The translations under genes and the position numbers were made by a program. A stretch of 64,000 nucleotides of DNA from VRUE01 sp963837695 (GTDB lineage Bacteria; Actinomycetota; Thermoleophilia; Solirubrobacterales; 70-9), in assembly GCA_963837695.1 (NCBI GenBank), contig CAWINZ010000005.1:2140412-2204411 (forward strand). Direction: 5' to 3'. The stretch's first letter is position 1. Each line of letters starts with the position of its first letter. The notes under the pieces are model-generated. The model was given only the letters and a program-made list of their open reading frames with translations. It was not told the origin of the DNA and did no database searches. Below, in pieces: positions 8,341 to 15,363 of this stretch.

Positions 8341-8462
8341 GAGGGGGTCGGGTGTCCCTCTCGCGCAGCGGCGTCCTGTTTTTCGCCCCAGTCGCGTTCG
8401 CGGACAGCCGAAAGCGCAACAGGCGAAAAACCCAGCAAGCGAGAGGGACACCCGACCCCCTC
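8341..8462. repeat. Palindromic element, family A, copy 1 (intergenic)
   Basis: A 122-bp element with outer arms of 24 bp that are perfectly complementary (8341-8364 with 8439-8462, beginning GAGGGGGTCGGGTG). Inside are two fixed modules shared with three other copies: GCAGCGGCGTCCTGTTTTTC on the left and GGCGAAAAACCCAGCAAGCG on the right; GTTTTTCGCC and GGCGAAAAAC also pair. The centre holds the conserved word GGACAGCC. It lies between rpmF and a methyltransferase gene (both minus strand), in the probable rpmF leader. No target duplication or transposase is visible. Confidence 0.9.
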
Positions 8463-8481
8463 TCCCACCAAGTTCGCGCTC

Positions 8482-8976
8482 TCAGTACGTCGCTCTTACC
8501 ACCGCAAGATCGTCAGCTTGCCAGACAACCTGGCCACCGCTCCACCTCGTGAGCTTGTCCAACTCGTCATCTTTGAAGACATCGCCGATGACCAGGGAGC
8601 GGGAGTGGTCTTTCACGCGGCGGAAGAGAGCTTGCTTTTGCTCGTCGGTCAGGTCGTTGACCGAGAGGACTGAGATGACCAGGTCCCAGGGGCCGTCCGG
8701 AAGCGGATCCTCCATGCGGGCGAGCTGTACGTCGTCGTAGCTCTGGCGGGCGCGGAAGACCATGTCGGGGCTGGAGTCGAGCCCGACCACCCAGCTGTCG
8801 GGATAGGCCTCGATCAGGCGACGGGTCGTTTCGCCGGTCCCCATCCCCAGCTCCAGGACCCGCTCGGGCGGGAAGGGGATCGCGGCGATCGCCTGCTCCT
8901 GCAGGTCGTCGTAGCGCGGGAGCTCGGAGCGGATCCGCTCCAGATACTCGTCGGGTGTCCAGTCGAATTGACCCAT
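8482..8976 (-). CDS. Class I SAM-dependent methyltransferase
   Basis: A 164-residue Rossmann-fold methyltransferase. Motif I is VLELGMGTGETTRRL (about 40-54), motif II is VVGLDSSPDMV, and motif IV is DLVISVLSVNDL. It is single-domain and somewhat short, and the substrate cannot be predicted; the nearest description is the Methyltransf_25 type acting on small molecules. There is no link to a pathway among its neighbours: rpmF lies downstream beyond a palindromic element, and the DUF177 gene is divergent, 55 bp away. The ATG at 8976 gives MGQFDWTPDEYLERI. Confidence 0.8.
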   Translation of the reverse strand: MGQFDWTPDEYLERIRSELPRYDDLQEQAIAAIPFPPERVLELGMGTGETTRRLIEAYPDSWVVGLDSSPDMVFRARQSYDDVQLARMEDPLPDGPWDLVISVLSVNDLTDEQKQALFRRVKDHSRSLVIGDVFKDDELDKLTRWSGGQVVWQADDLAVVRATY

Positions 8977-9031
8977 TTCGTAATCTCGTTATGAGGGTGC
9001 CATCGTAAGCGGCGGGGCGGAGGAGCCGGCA

Positions 9032-9556
9032 GTGGCCAAAACGGACAGCACGATCATCGACCTTGCTCGCCTCTCGCTCGCCCATGGCGAGGGGGCCCGC
9101 TTCGACGTTCCGGTGCGCCTCGAACCGCTGGAGTTGGGCGGGCAGACCTACGTTCCGCCCGGGGATGCCGTCGAGGCGAGGCTCGACCTTTCCCGGCCGA
9201 GCAACGGCTACGCCTTCAGGCTGCGCTTCCCGCTCCGAGTCGACGGCCCGTGCGTCCGCTGCCTCGAGGACGCCGGCGTGCAGACCGAGGTCGACGCTCG
9301 CGAGGTGGACCAGTCCGACACCGACGACGAGGAGCTGCGCAGTCCCTACGTCGTCGAAGACAAACTGGACCTCGGCCGCTGGGCCCACGACGCAGCGATC
9401 CTGGCCCTACCGTCCCGCATCCTCTGCCGCCCCGACTGCGCCGGCCTCTGCCCAACCTGCGGCGAATCCCTAAACGACGCCAACCCCGAGGACCACAAGC
9501 ACAGCACCAGCGGCGACCCGAGGTGGAGCAAACTCAAGGAGCTAAAGCTCGAGTAG
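9032..9556 (+). CDS. DUF177 (YceD-like) protein, rRNA accumulation factor family
   Basis: The 174-residue protein has the DUF177 layout: PVRLEPLELGG and PLRVDGPCVRCLEDAGV in the middle and the C-terminal metal-site segment LCRPDCAGLCPTCGESLNDA (about 137-157, four cysteines). YceD/DUF177 proteins are linked to 23S rRNA accumulation and are normally encoded just before rpmF. Here the gene is on the other strand and separated from rpmF by a methyltransferase gene and a repeat, so the usual pair is broken. The start is GTG at 9032, with GGAGGAG seven bases upstream. Confidence 0.85.
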   Translation: MAKTDSTIIDLARLSLAHGEGARFDVPVRLEPLELGGQTYVPPGDAVEARLDLSRPSNGYAFRLRFPLRVDGPCVRCLEDAGVQTEVDAREVDQSDTDDEELRSPYVVEDKLDLGRWAHDAAILALPSRILCRPDCAGLCPTCGESLNDANPEDHKHSTSGDPRWSKLKELKLE

Positions 9557-9570
9557 GAGAGGCATGTCGC

Positions 9571-9698
9571 GAAGAGGGGGTCGGGTGTCCCTCACGCGCA
9601 GCGGCGTCCTGTTTTTCGCCCCAGCCGCACTCACGGACAGCCGCAGGCGCGCCTGGCGAAAAACCCAGCAAGCGAGAGGGACACCCGAGCCCCTCTTC
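9571..9698. repeat. Palindromic element, family A, copy 2 (between convergent genes)
   Basis: A 128-bp element built like copy 1. The outer arms begin GAAGAGGGGGTCGGGTG and pair with the end of the element apart from one mismatch and a slip near the inner end. The left module GCAGCGGCGTCCTGTTTTTC and right module GGCGAAAAACCCAGCAAGCG are identical to copy 1, and the loop contains CGGACAGCCG. It fills the gap between the convergent DUF177 gene and the SepIVA-like gene, so it could also work as a two-way terminator; that role is inference. Confidence 0.9.
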
Positions 9699-9710
9699 CT
9701 GACACCGCGA

Positions 9711-10193
9711 CTAAGGCTGCTCGTCCAGCTCGGCGACCGGCTGCTCTTCGTCACGGCCGGCGAGCCGGTCGCGGCCACGCTGCACGGCCGCGAGAAACTT
9801 CTGAAGGTTGACCTCGAGCGTGTTGAGGATCTCGTCGGCGTAGTCCTCGGCGCCGAGGCGGATCTCACGCTCTCTCGTGCGGGCGTCCTCGACGATCTCG
9901 TCGGCGGCCCGCTCGGCCTGCTTGGTGACCTCCTCGTCGGAGATCAGGCGGGCCTGCTGCTCGCGGGCCTCGCGCACGATCCGCTCCGCCTCGCGTTTGG
10001 CCTCGGCGAGCATCTCCTGGCGCTCCTTGACGATCCAGCGCGCCTGCTTGATCTCCTCGGGGATCGTCGCGCGCATCTGGTCGAGGAGGTCGTAGATCTC
10101 CTCGCGGTCCACGCGAACCTGATCCGTGAGCGGCACGGGTCGGGCGTTGTGGACGACATCGTCCAGCTTGTCTATGAGAACGAGAACGTCCAT
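9711..10193 (-). CDS. DivIVA-like coiled-coil protein, SepIVA-like
   Basis: A 160-residue, highly charged protein with a short N-terminal segment (MDVLVLIDKLDDVV) and then an almost continuous coiled coil to about residue 145 (EEIKQARWIVKERQEMLAEA and similar heptads). There is no signal peptide or membrane segment. In mycobacteria the gene beside the DUF177 gene in this cluster encodes SepIVA, a DivIVA-related septum factor that organises cell wall synthesis. The context and fold type match, but this protein is shorter, so the role is inferred from position. Confidence 0.7.
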   Translation of the reverse strand: MDVLVLIDKLDDVVHNARPVPLTDQVRVDREEIYDLLDQMRATIPEEIKQARWIVKERQEMLAEAKREAERIVREAREQQARLISDEEVTKQAERAADEIVEDARTREREIRLGAEDYADEILNTLEVNLQKFLAAVQRGRDRLAGRDEEQPVAELDEQP

Positions 10194-10298
10194 CAGCAGT
10201 GCGTAAGCCTACGTGTCAGAGAGACTTTCGGTGAAGAAGCCTCGATTTCCTCGGCTTTTTGCAAACTCTCGCCCACGCGGGCACCCGCCTGCAAGAGC

Positions 10299-10799
10299 CT
10301 ACCTCTCGCCCAGGCGGCCCGCCATCGCGGCCGCCACCGGTCCGGGAACGAGGTCGGAAACGTCGCCGCCGAAGGTCGCCATTTCCTTCACTCCGGTCGA
10401 GGAAAGGAAGCTGTACTGGGGCGAGGCGATCATGTAGATGCTCTCGATCCCGGGGTCGAGCTTGCGGTTGAGCTGCGCCATCTCGAACTCATACTCGAAG
10501 TCGGAGATCGCCCGCAACCCCTTGACGATCGCCCGCGCCCCCGACTCGCGCGCGAACTCGACCAGCAGGTTGGAGAAGATCCGCGCCTCGACGTTGCCGA
10601 GGTCCGCGGTCGCTTCTTCGATCAGCGCCTGGCGCTCCTCGGCGGTGAAGAGCGTCTTGTCCTTGCGCATCGGGTTGTTGACGACGCCGACGACGACCCG
10701 CTCGAACACCTCGGAGCTGCGGGTGATGATGTCGATGTGCCCGTTGGTGACCGGGTCATAGCTGCCCGGACAGACGACGGTGCCGTCGCGCTCCGCCAT
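10299..10799 (-). CDS. coaD: Phosphopantetheine adenylyltransferase
   Basis: CoaD joins 4'-phosphopantetheine and ATP to give dephospho-CoA, the fourth step of CoA synthesis. The 166-residue protein shows the nucleotidyltransferase motif GSYDPVTNGHIDII (T/HxGH site at about 19-22), VVGVVNNPMRKDKTLFT, the GLRAISDFEYEFEMA segment and YSFLSSTGVKEMA near the C-terminus. Its ATG at 10799 overlaps the rsmD stop, as in many bacteria where rsmD and coaD form a pair. The 105 bp between it and the SepIVA-like gene hold no gene I can see. Confidence 0.96.
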   Translation of the reverse strand: MAERDGTVVCPGSYDPVTNGHIDIITRSSEVFERVVVGVVNNPMRKDKTLFTAEERQALIEEATADLGNVEARIFSNLLVEFARESGARAIVKGLRAISDFEYEFEMAQLNRKLDPGIESIYMIASPQYSFLSSTGVKEMATFGGDVSDLVPGPVAAAMAGRLGER

Positions 10800-11410
10800 C
10801 AGCTCGGCTCCCCGTAGAAGGAGACATCGGCGGCGCCGTAGCGACGTTGGCGCAGCGCCTCGAGCGAGTCGAGCCGCAGGGGACGCCGCGCGGCGCTCTC
10901 GACGACAGCCCGGCCGTCACCGGCGAGCAGCCGCGGAAGATGTGTATTCAGTTCCTGCCCCACGCGATCGGCGAGTTTATAGGGGGCGTCGACGAAGATC
11001 AGGTCGAATCGCCTTTCCGGCCTCGCAGCGGGACCCGACCCCTCCCCCGGGCCGCGTTCGCGGGAGTTCCCGGGGGAGGGGTCGGGTCCCGCTGCGACGG
11101 AGTGGCTCTCGAGCCAGCGGAGGGCATCAGACCGGACGAGCTCGGCGCGCTCGCCGAGACCGAGGCGCTCGACGTTGCCGAGCGCCGGGCGGGTGTCGCG
11201 GTCGACGAGGACGGCGCCCGCGGCCCCGCGCGAGAGCGCCTCGATCGCGAGTGCCCCGGTGCCGCAGTAGAGGTCGAGGACGCGCGCGCCGGTGACGTCG
11301 CCGAGCACCGAGAAGATCGCCTCGCGGACCCGGTCTGAGGTCGGCCGCACCTTCCAGCCGCGCGGCGCGACCAGGCGCTGTCCCTTCAGCTCTCCGGCGA
11401 TGACCCTCAT
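10799..11410 (-). CDS. rsmD: 16S rRNA (guanine966-N2)-methyltransferase RsmD, with in-frame palindrome insert
   Basis: RsmD methylates G966 of 16S rRNA in the 30S head. The 203-residue protein starts MRVIAGELKGQRLVAPRGW and has motif I LDLYCGTGALAIEALSRG and the catalytic FDLIFVDAPYK (DPPY-type, here DAPY). Between LRWLESHS and RFDLIFVDAPY, about residues 105-129, is an extra Gly/Pro/Ser/Arg-rich stretch. It is encoded by a 73-bp perfect palindrome, a position where the family has a short loop. The ATG at 11410 fits the family; the frame remains open upstream into recG. It overlaps coaD by one base. Confidence 0.93.
   Translation of the reverse strand: MRVIAGELKGQRLVAPRGWKVRPTSDRVREAIFSVLGDVTGARVLDLYCGTGALAIEALSRGAAGAVLVDRDTRPALGNVERLGLGERAELVRSDALRWLESHSVAAGPDPSPGNSRERGPGEGSGPAARPERRFDLIFVDAPYKLADRVGQELNTHLPRLLAGDGRAVVESAARRPLRLDSLEALRQRRYGAADVSFYGEPS
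11024..11096. repeat. Perfect 73-bp palindrome inside rsmD
   Basis: The two 28-bp arms (11024-11051 and 11069-11096) are exactly complementary, starting CGCAGCGGGACCCGACCCCT. The 17-nt loop contains its own small CCGCG/CGCGG hairpin. It is translated in frame as a loop insertion in RsmD. The arms share the GGGGAGGGGTCGGG flavour of the family A outer arms but lack the TTTTTCGC core, so I treat it as a separate type. Confidence 0.9.
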
Positions 11411-11417
11411 GCCGACA

Positions 11418-13688
11418 TCAGAGCGGAATCGGGTCCGAGGCGCCGGCGCCGAAGCGGCGGTGGGCGGCATCGAGCAACGGTCCCAGCTCAGCGACGTCGA
11501 GCGAACCGTGCTCGCGGAGCAGGGACAGCACCTCCTCGCGGGCGACGGCGAGAAGCGCCGTTTCCTCCGGCAGCTCGGCGACGGCGAAGCGCGGCAGGCC
11601 ACTCTGGCGGGTGCCCAGCACCTCGCCCTCGCCGCGCAGCGTCAGGTCGACCTCGGCGAGCTTGAAGCCGTCGCGCTCGCGCGCGACCGCCTTCAACCGC
11701 TGCCTTGCCATCGCCCCGGCGTCTTCGGGGAAGAGCAGGCAGTGGGAGCTATGGGCGCCGCGGCCGACGCGGCCCCGCAGCTGGTGCAGTTGGGAGACGC
11801 CGTATCGCTCGGCCCCCTCGATCACCATCACCGTCGCGTTGGCGACGTCGATGCCGACCTCGATCACCGTGGTCGCGACCAGCACGTCGGTGCTTCCCGA
11901 CGCGAACGCCTCCATCGCCTCCGCCTTGCGTGCCGAGGGCATCTGGCCGTGGATGACGCCGACCGAGAAACCCTCCAGCTCCCCGACCTCCAACCGCGCG
12001 GCCTCTTTCTCCGCGGCCTTGCCCTGCATTTTCTCCGACTCCTCGACCAGCGGGCAGACGACGAACGCCTGCCGACCGGCTCGCAGCTCAGAGCGAAGGA
12101 ACTCGTAAGCCTCCGGCCGTTCGTCCTCGTTCACGACGCGCGTCTCGACCGGCCGGCGTCCCGCGGGAAGCTGGTGCAGCGCGGTCGTGTCGAGGTCGCC
12201 GTAGGCGGTCAACGAGAGCGTTCGCGGGATCGGCGTCGCGGTCATGTGCAGCACGTGCGGGGCCATCCCCTCCACCCCCTTCGAGTCGAGCGCCCGCCGC
12301 TGCTCGACCCCGAAGCGGTGCTGCTCGTCGACCACGCAGAGGCCGAGGCGGGCGAACTCGACGTCGGGCTCGATCAGCGCGTGGGTGCCGACGACGATGC
12401 CCAGCTCGCCGCTGGCGAGCTGGTCCAGCGCTTCCTTCCGTCGCGCGGCCGGCGTCGCTCCGGTCAACAACGCAAAGGGCGTCGCCTCTTCGGCCAAAAG
12501 CTTCCCCAGCGTCACCGCATGCTGCTCGGCCAGCGTCTCGGTAGGCGCCATCAAGACAGCCTGGAACCCGGCTTCCAGCGCTCTCAGCATTGAGTAGAGG
12601 GCGACAACGGTCTTCCCCGACCCGACCTCGCCCATCAGCAACCGCTGCATCGGCTCCCCGGAATCGAGATCGCCATCGATCTCATCGAAAGCCTTCAGCT
12701 GATCCCGAGTCGGCTCAAACGGCAAAGAGTCGACCCAGCGCCCCACCGCCTCCCCCGGCTTCCCCAGCCGCGGCGCCGGCCGCGATTTCCTCCGACTCCG
12801 CTTTCGAGTAGCGAGGATGGCCTGGTAGAGGAACAGCTCTTCGAATGCAAGGCGCTCCCGACCCCGCTCGACATCCTCTGGTCTCTCGGGGAAATGCACG
12901 GCCTTGATCGCATCGGCAGCTCCGACAAGACCTCGACGCACCCGCATCTCAGCCGGCAGCGGCTCGAGCACATTCCCAACCCAGAGCATCGCCTGCTCCA
13001 CCCACTGCCGGATTCGCTGCGCCTGCAACTGCTCAGTCGCGGGGTGGACGGGGACTAGCTGCTGGGAGGGAGGACGTGGGTGTCCCTCCCGCTTGCTGGG
13101 TTTTTCGCCAGCGGCGCCGGGTGGCTGTCCGCCGACGCTGGTGGTGCGAAAAACAGGACGCCGCTGCGCGGGAGGGACACCCACGTCCTCCCCCTCGGAA
13201 CCGATGACTTCGTATTCCGAGACGCGGAAGCCACGTTTGTCGCGCGAGCCGGTGAGCAGGAGTCGAGTTCCCCGGGTCAGCTTCTGAGCCACCCAGGGTT
13301 GGTTGAACCAGGAAGCGCGAACGGCGCCCGAGTCGTCCCCCACTTTGACCGACGTGATCGAAAGCTTCCCCCGCCGGAAGGTGCTCGGACGATCGCCCAA
13401 GACGTCAGCGACGACTGTCGCTTGCTTCCCGGTCTCGAGCGCGTCCACCAGCACGATCGTGCGGTCGCGATGGCTGTGAGGAAAGCGCAGCAGGAGATCG
13501 CCAACGGTCCCGATGCCGGCTTCAGCCGCTGCGTCCGCAAGTTTTGGGCCAATTCCCTTCAGCCCGCCGAGCGACATGTCCAGGGCTGATGGCCGAGGCC
13601 AGTGAACGGGGGCGTCGAGCAGTTGCGCCCGGGTCAACTCCGTCGCGCCTGCGAAGGCGCGGGCTACTGGGCCGCTAGCAGCCACCAC
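11418..13688 (-). CDS. recG: ATP-dependent DNA helicase RecG, with in-frame palindromic element
   Basis: RecG remodels stalled forks and branched DNA. Seen: the N-terminal wedge/OB region (LKGIGPKLADAAAEAGI, LLLRFPHSHRDRT), Walker A MGEVGSGKTVVAL, CVVDEQHRFGVEQR (DExH box), HMTATPIPRTLSLTAYGDLD, and the QLRGRVGRG and RQSGLPRF motifs. The length of 756 includes about 42 residues (roughly 166-208) encoded by palindromic element copy 3, inserted just after the strand ending SEYEVIG in the wedge domain. The frame stays open through it, so a full protein is expected. The annotated start is GTG at 13688, overlapping the fakA stop by 25 bp; the ATG at 13580 (MSLGGLKGIG) is an alternative. Confidence 0.95.
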   Translation of the reverse strand: MVAASGPVARAFAGATELTRAQLLDAPVHWPRPSALDMSLGGLKGIGPKLADAAAEAGIGTVGDLLLRFPHSHRDRTIVLVDALETGKQATVVADVLGDRPSTFRRGKLSITSVKVGDDSGAVRASWFNQPWVAQKLTRGTRLLLTGSRDKRGFRVSEYEVIGSEGEDVGVPPAQRRPVFRTTSVGGQPPGAAGEKPSKREGHPRPPSQQLVPVHPATEQLQAQRIRQWVEQAMLWVGNVLEPLPAEMRVRRGLVGAADAIKAVHFPERPEDVERGRERLAFEELFLYQAILATRKRSRRKSRPAPRLGKPGEAVGRWVDSLPFEPTRDQLKAFDEIDGDLDSGEPMQRLLMGEVGSGKTVVALYSMLRALEAGFQAVLMAPTETLAEQHAVTLGKLLAEEATPFALLTGATPAARRKEALDQLASGELGIVVGTHALIEPDVEFARLGLCVVDEQHRFGVEQRRALDSKGVEGMAPHVLHMTATPIPRTLSLTAYGDLDTTALHQLPAGRRPVETRVVNEDERPEAYEFLRSELRAGRQAFVVCPLVEESEKMQGKAAEKEAARLEVGELEGFSVGVIHGQMPSARKAEAMEAFASGSTDVLVATTVIEVGIDVANATVMVIEGAERYGVSQLHQLRGRVGRGAHSSHCLLFPEDAGAMARQRLKAVARERDGFKLAEVDLTLRGEGEVLGTRQSGLPRFAVAELPEETALLAVAREEVLSLLREHGSLDVAELGPLLDAAHRRFGAGASDPIPL
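13068..13192. repeat. Palindromic element, family A, copy 3 (inside recG)
   Basis: A 125-bp element with perfectly complementary 25-bp outer arms (13068-13092 and 13168-13192; the recG sense strand starts GGGAGGACGTGGGTGTCCCT). Read on the recG sense strand it has the same order as copies 1 and 2: arm, GCAGCGGCGTCCTGTTTTTC, a loop with CGGACAGCC, GGCGAAAAACCCAGCAAGCG, arm. Compared with copy 1 the arm bases differ on both sides in a paired way, for example CGTG/CACG for TCGG/CCGA. It encodes VGVPPAQRRPVF ... GEKPSKREGHPRPPS. Confidence 0.92.
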
Positions 13689-15295
13689 CAGCTCGGCTGA
13701 CCCCCCTCGTGGGTCTCGACCTCGACCCCGTCGGGGACGTGGGTGTCGATCTCCTCGAGCGGGATCGGGGCGTCCTTACCGGCAAGGATCGTGACGATCT
13801 CGGCGCCGGCGGCAAGGCCCTCCAGCGTGGTTGCGAGGGTCGAGCCCGCGCCGCCCCAGGCGACGATCTGCTCGCCGACGAAGCCGACCGCATCTCCCTT
13901 GCGAAAGCGCCCCTGGGCATCGTCGCGCGCGGCGGGAGCGACGCCGCCGGAGACGATCCCGTCGAGAGCAGCCGCAAGCCGCTCGGCGTTCTCCTCGGCG
14001 GACCCGCCGGGGTCGAGTTCGACCAGGGCCAACAGGCCGGCCTGCTGCGAGGTCGCAGCGACGACCCGCGCCGGCTTCTCCGACAGCTCGCAGGCCCGCT
14101 CGGCGGCCATGATCACGTTCGAGGAGCTGGGCAGGACGAGGACCTCTTCGGCCGGCACCTCGTGGATCCCGGCCAGCAGCTCGTAGGTGGAGGGGTTGAG
14201 GGTCTCGCCACCGGGAACGACATGGGCGCCGAGCTCGGCGAAGAGCCGCTCGAGGCCATCGCCCGCGGCCACCGCGAGAGCTCCCGTGCGGCCGGCGCCG
14301 AGCCGCGCCCGGCGCTCGGCGATCTGCTCGCGCATGTCGGCTACGTCGAGGTTGGTCACCTGTCCGGCGCCCTCGAACAACGCAACGGCAGCTTCCGGCT
14401 CGTCGGTATGGACGTGGACCTTGAGGGTCGCCTCGTCGCCGACGACGAGGACCGAGTCGCCAAGACCCTCCAGGCGGGGCAGGAAGTCGCGCGCCGCAAG
14501 GCCGGCGCCGGAGACGATGAAGTTAGTGCAGTAGCGGTAGCGGCTGTCCTCGTGGTGGGGGCGGCTGAGCGGCGGCGCGTCGTGGTGGGAGATCTGCGGC
14601 ACCTTGGCGCCATCGCCGCGCAGGCCGGCGACCACGCCGGCGAGGATCAGGACCAGGCCGTAGCCACCGGCGTCGACGACGCCCGACTCGCGCAGCACCT
14701 CCAGCTGCTCCGGCGTTCGCTCGACCGCCCGCTGGCCGTCGGCGATCGCCTGCTCGAGCACCTCGGCGAGGACGGCGTCCTGCTGCGCGTCGCTGACGCC
14801 CTGGTCGAGGCGCTGCTTCTCCGCCTCGAGATGGGCGAGCTGGCGGGCGATCGAGTGCGCCATCTCGCGGAAGACGGTCAGCATCGTCCCCTCCGCCGGG
14901 TCGCGGACCGAGGCATAGGCGGCGTCGGCCGCGCTGGCGAACGCCGATGCGACTAGCACCGGGTCGACCAGCTCGCCGGGCCGACTGGCGAGCTCCTCGG
15001 CGGCCCCGCGGACGATCTGGCTGAGGATCACGCCCGAGTTGCCCCGTGCCCCCATCAGCGCTGCGCGGGCCAGGGCTTGGACGAGCTCCGTGCGGCCGAC
15101 CTCGTCGACCTCGAGGCCGTCGAGACGGTCGAGCTCCTCCATCACGGCGCGCATCGTCATCGCCATGTTGTCGCCGGTGTCGCCGTCGGCGACCGGGAAC
15201 ACGTTGAGGTCGTTGACCTCCTGGCGGCGCTCCTCCAGATGGGCATAGGCGGACGTGACGACGCGCCGGAAGCGCGCGATCGAGGGATCGGGCAT
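13664..15295 (-). CDS. fakA: Fatty acid kinase subunit FakA (DAK2/DegV-linked, YloV family)
   Basis: FakA phosphorylates fatty acids bound to the carrier FakB, giving acyl-phosphate for the PlsX/PlsY route. The 543-residue protein has the N-terminal DhaL-like kinase domain (VFPVADGDTGDNMAMTM at about 33-49, then ALMGARGNSGVILSQ). It also has the middle region with YCTNFIVSG and the C-terminal DegV-like domain with VLPSSSNVIMAAE. No fakB gene is present in the window. It lies immediately upstream of recG, with its stop inside the recG reading frame, as in many Gram-positive genomes. Confidence 0.9.
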   Translation of the reverse strand: MPDPSIARFRRVVTSAYAHLEERRQEVNDLNVFPVADGDTGDNMAMTMRAVMEELDRLDGLEVDEVGRTELVQALARAALMGARGNSGVILSQIVRGAAEELASRPGELVDPVLVASAFASAADAAYASVRDPAEGTMLTVFREMAHSIARQLAHLEAEKQRLDQGVSDAQQDAVLAEVLEQAIADGQRAVERTPEQLEVLRESGVVDAGGYGLVLILAGVVAGLRGDGAKVPQISHHDAPPLSRPHHEDSRYRYCTNFIVSGAGLAARDFLPRLEGLGDSVLVVGDEATLKVHVHTDEPEAAVALFEGAGQVTNLDVADMREQIAERRARLGAGRTGALAVAAGDGLERLFAELGAHVVPGGETLNPSTYELLAGIHEVPAEEVLVLPSSSNVIMAAERACELSEKPARVVAATSQQAGLLALVELDPGGSAEENAERLAAALDGIVSGGVAPAARDDAQGRFRKGDAVGFVGEQIVAWGGAGSTLATTLEGLAAGAEIVTILAGKDAPIPLEEIDTHVPDGVEVETHEGGQPSWWWLLAAQ

Positions 15296-15363
15296 CGCCC
15301 GAAATCTAGCTGGCCCCGCCGGATGCGCCGCCCCGAGGAAGGCGACCGACCCGGTTCGCTACG

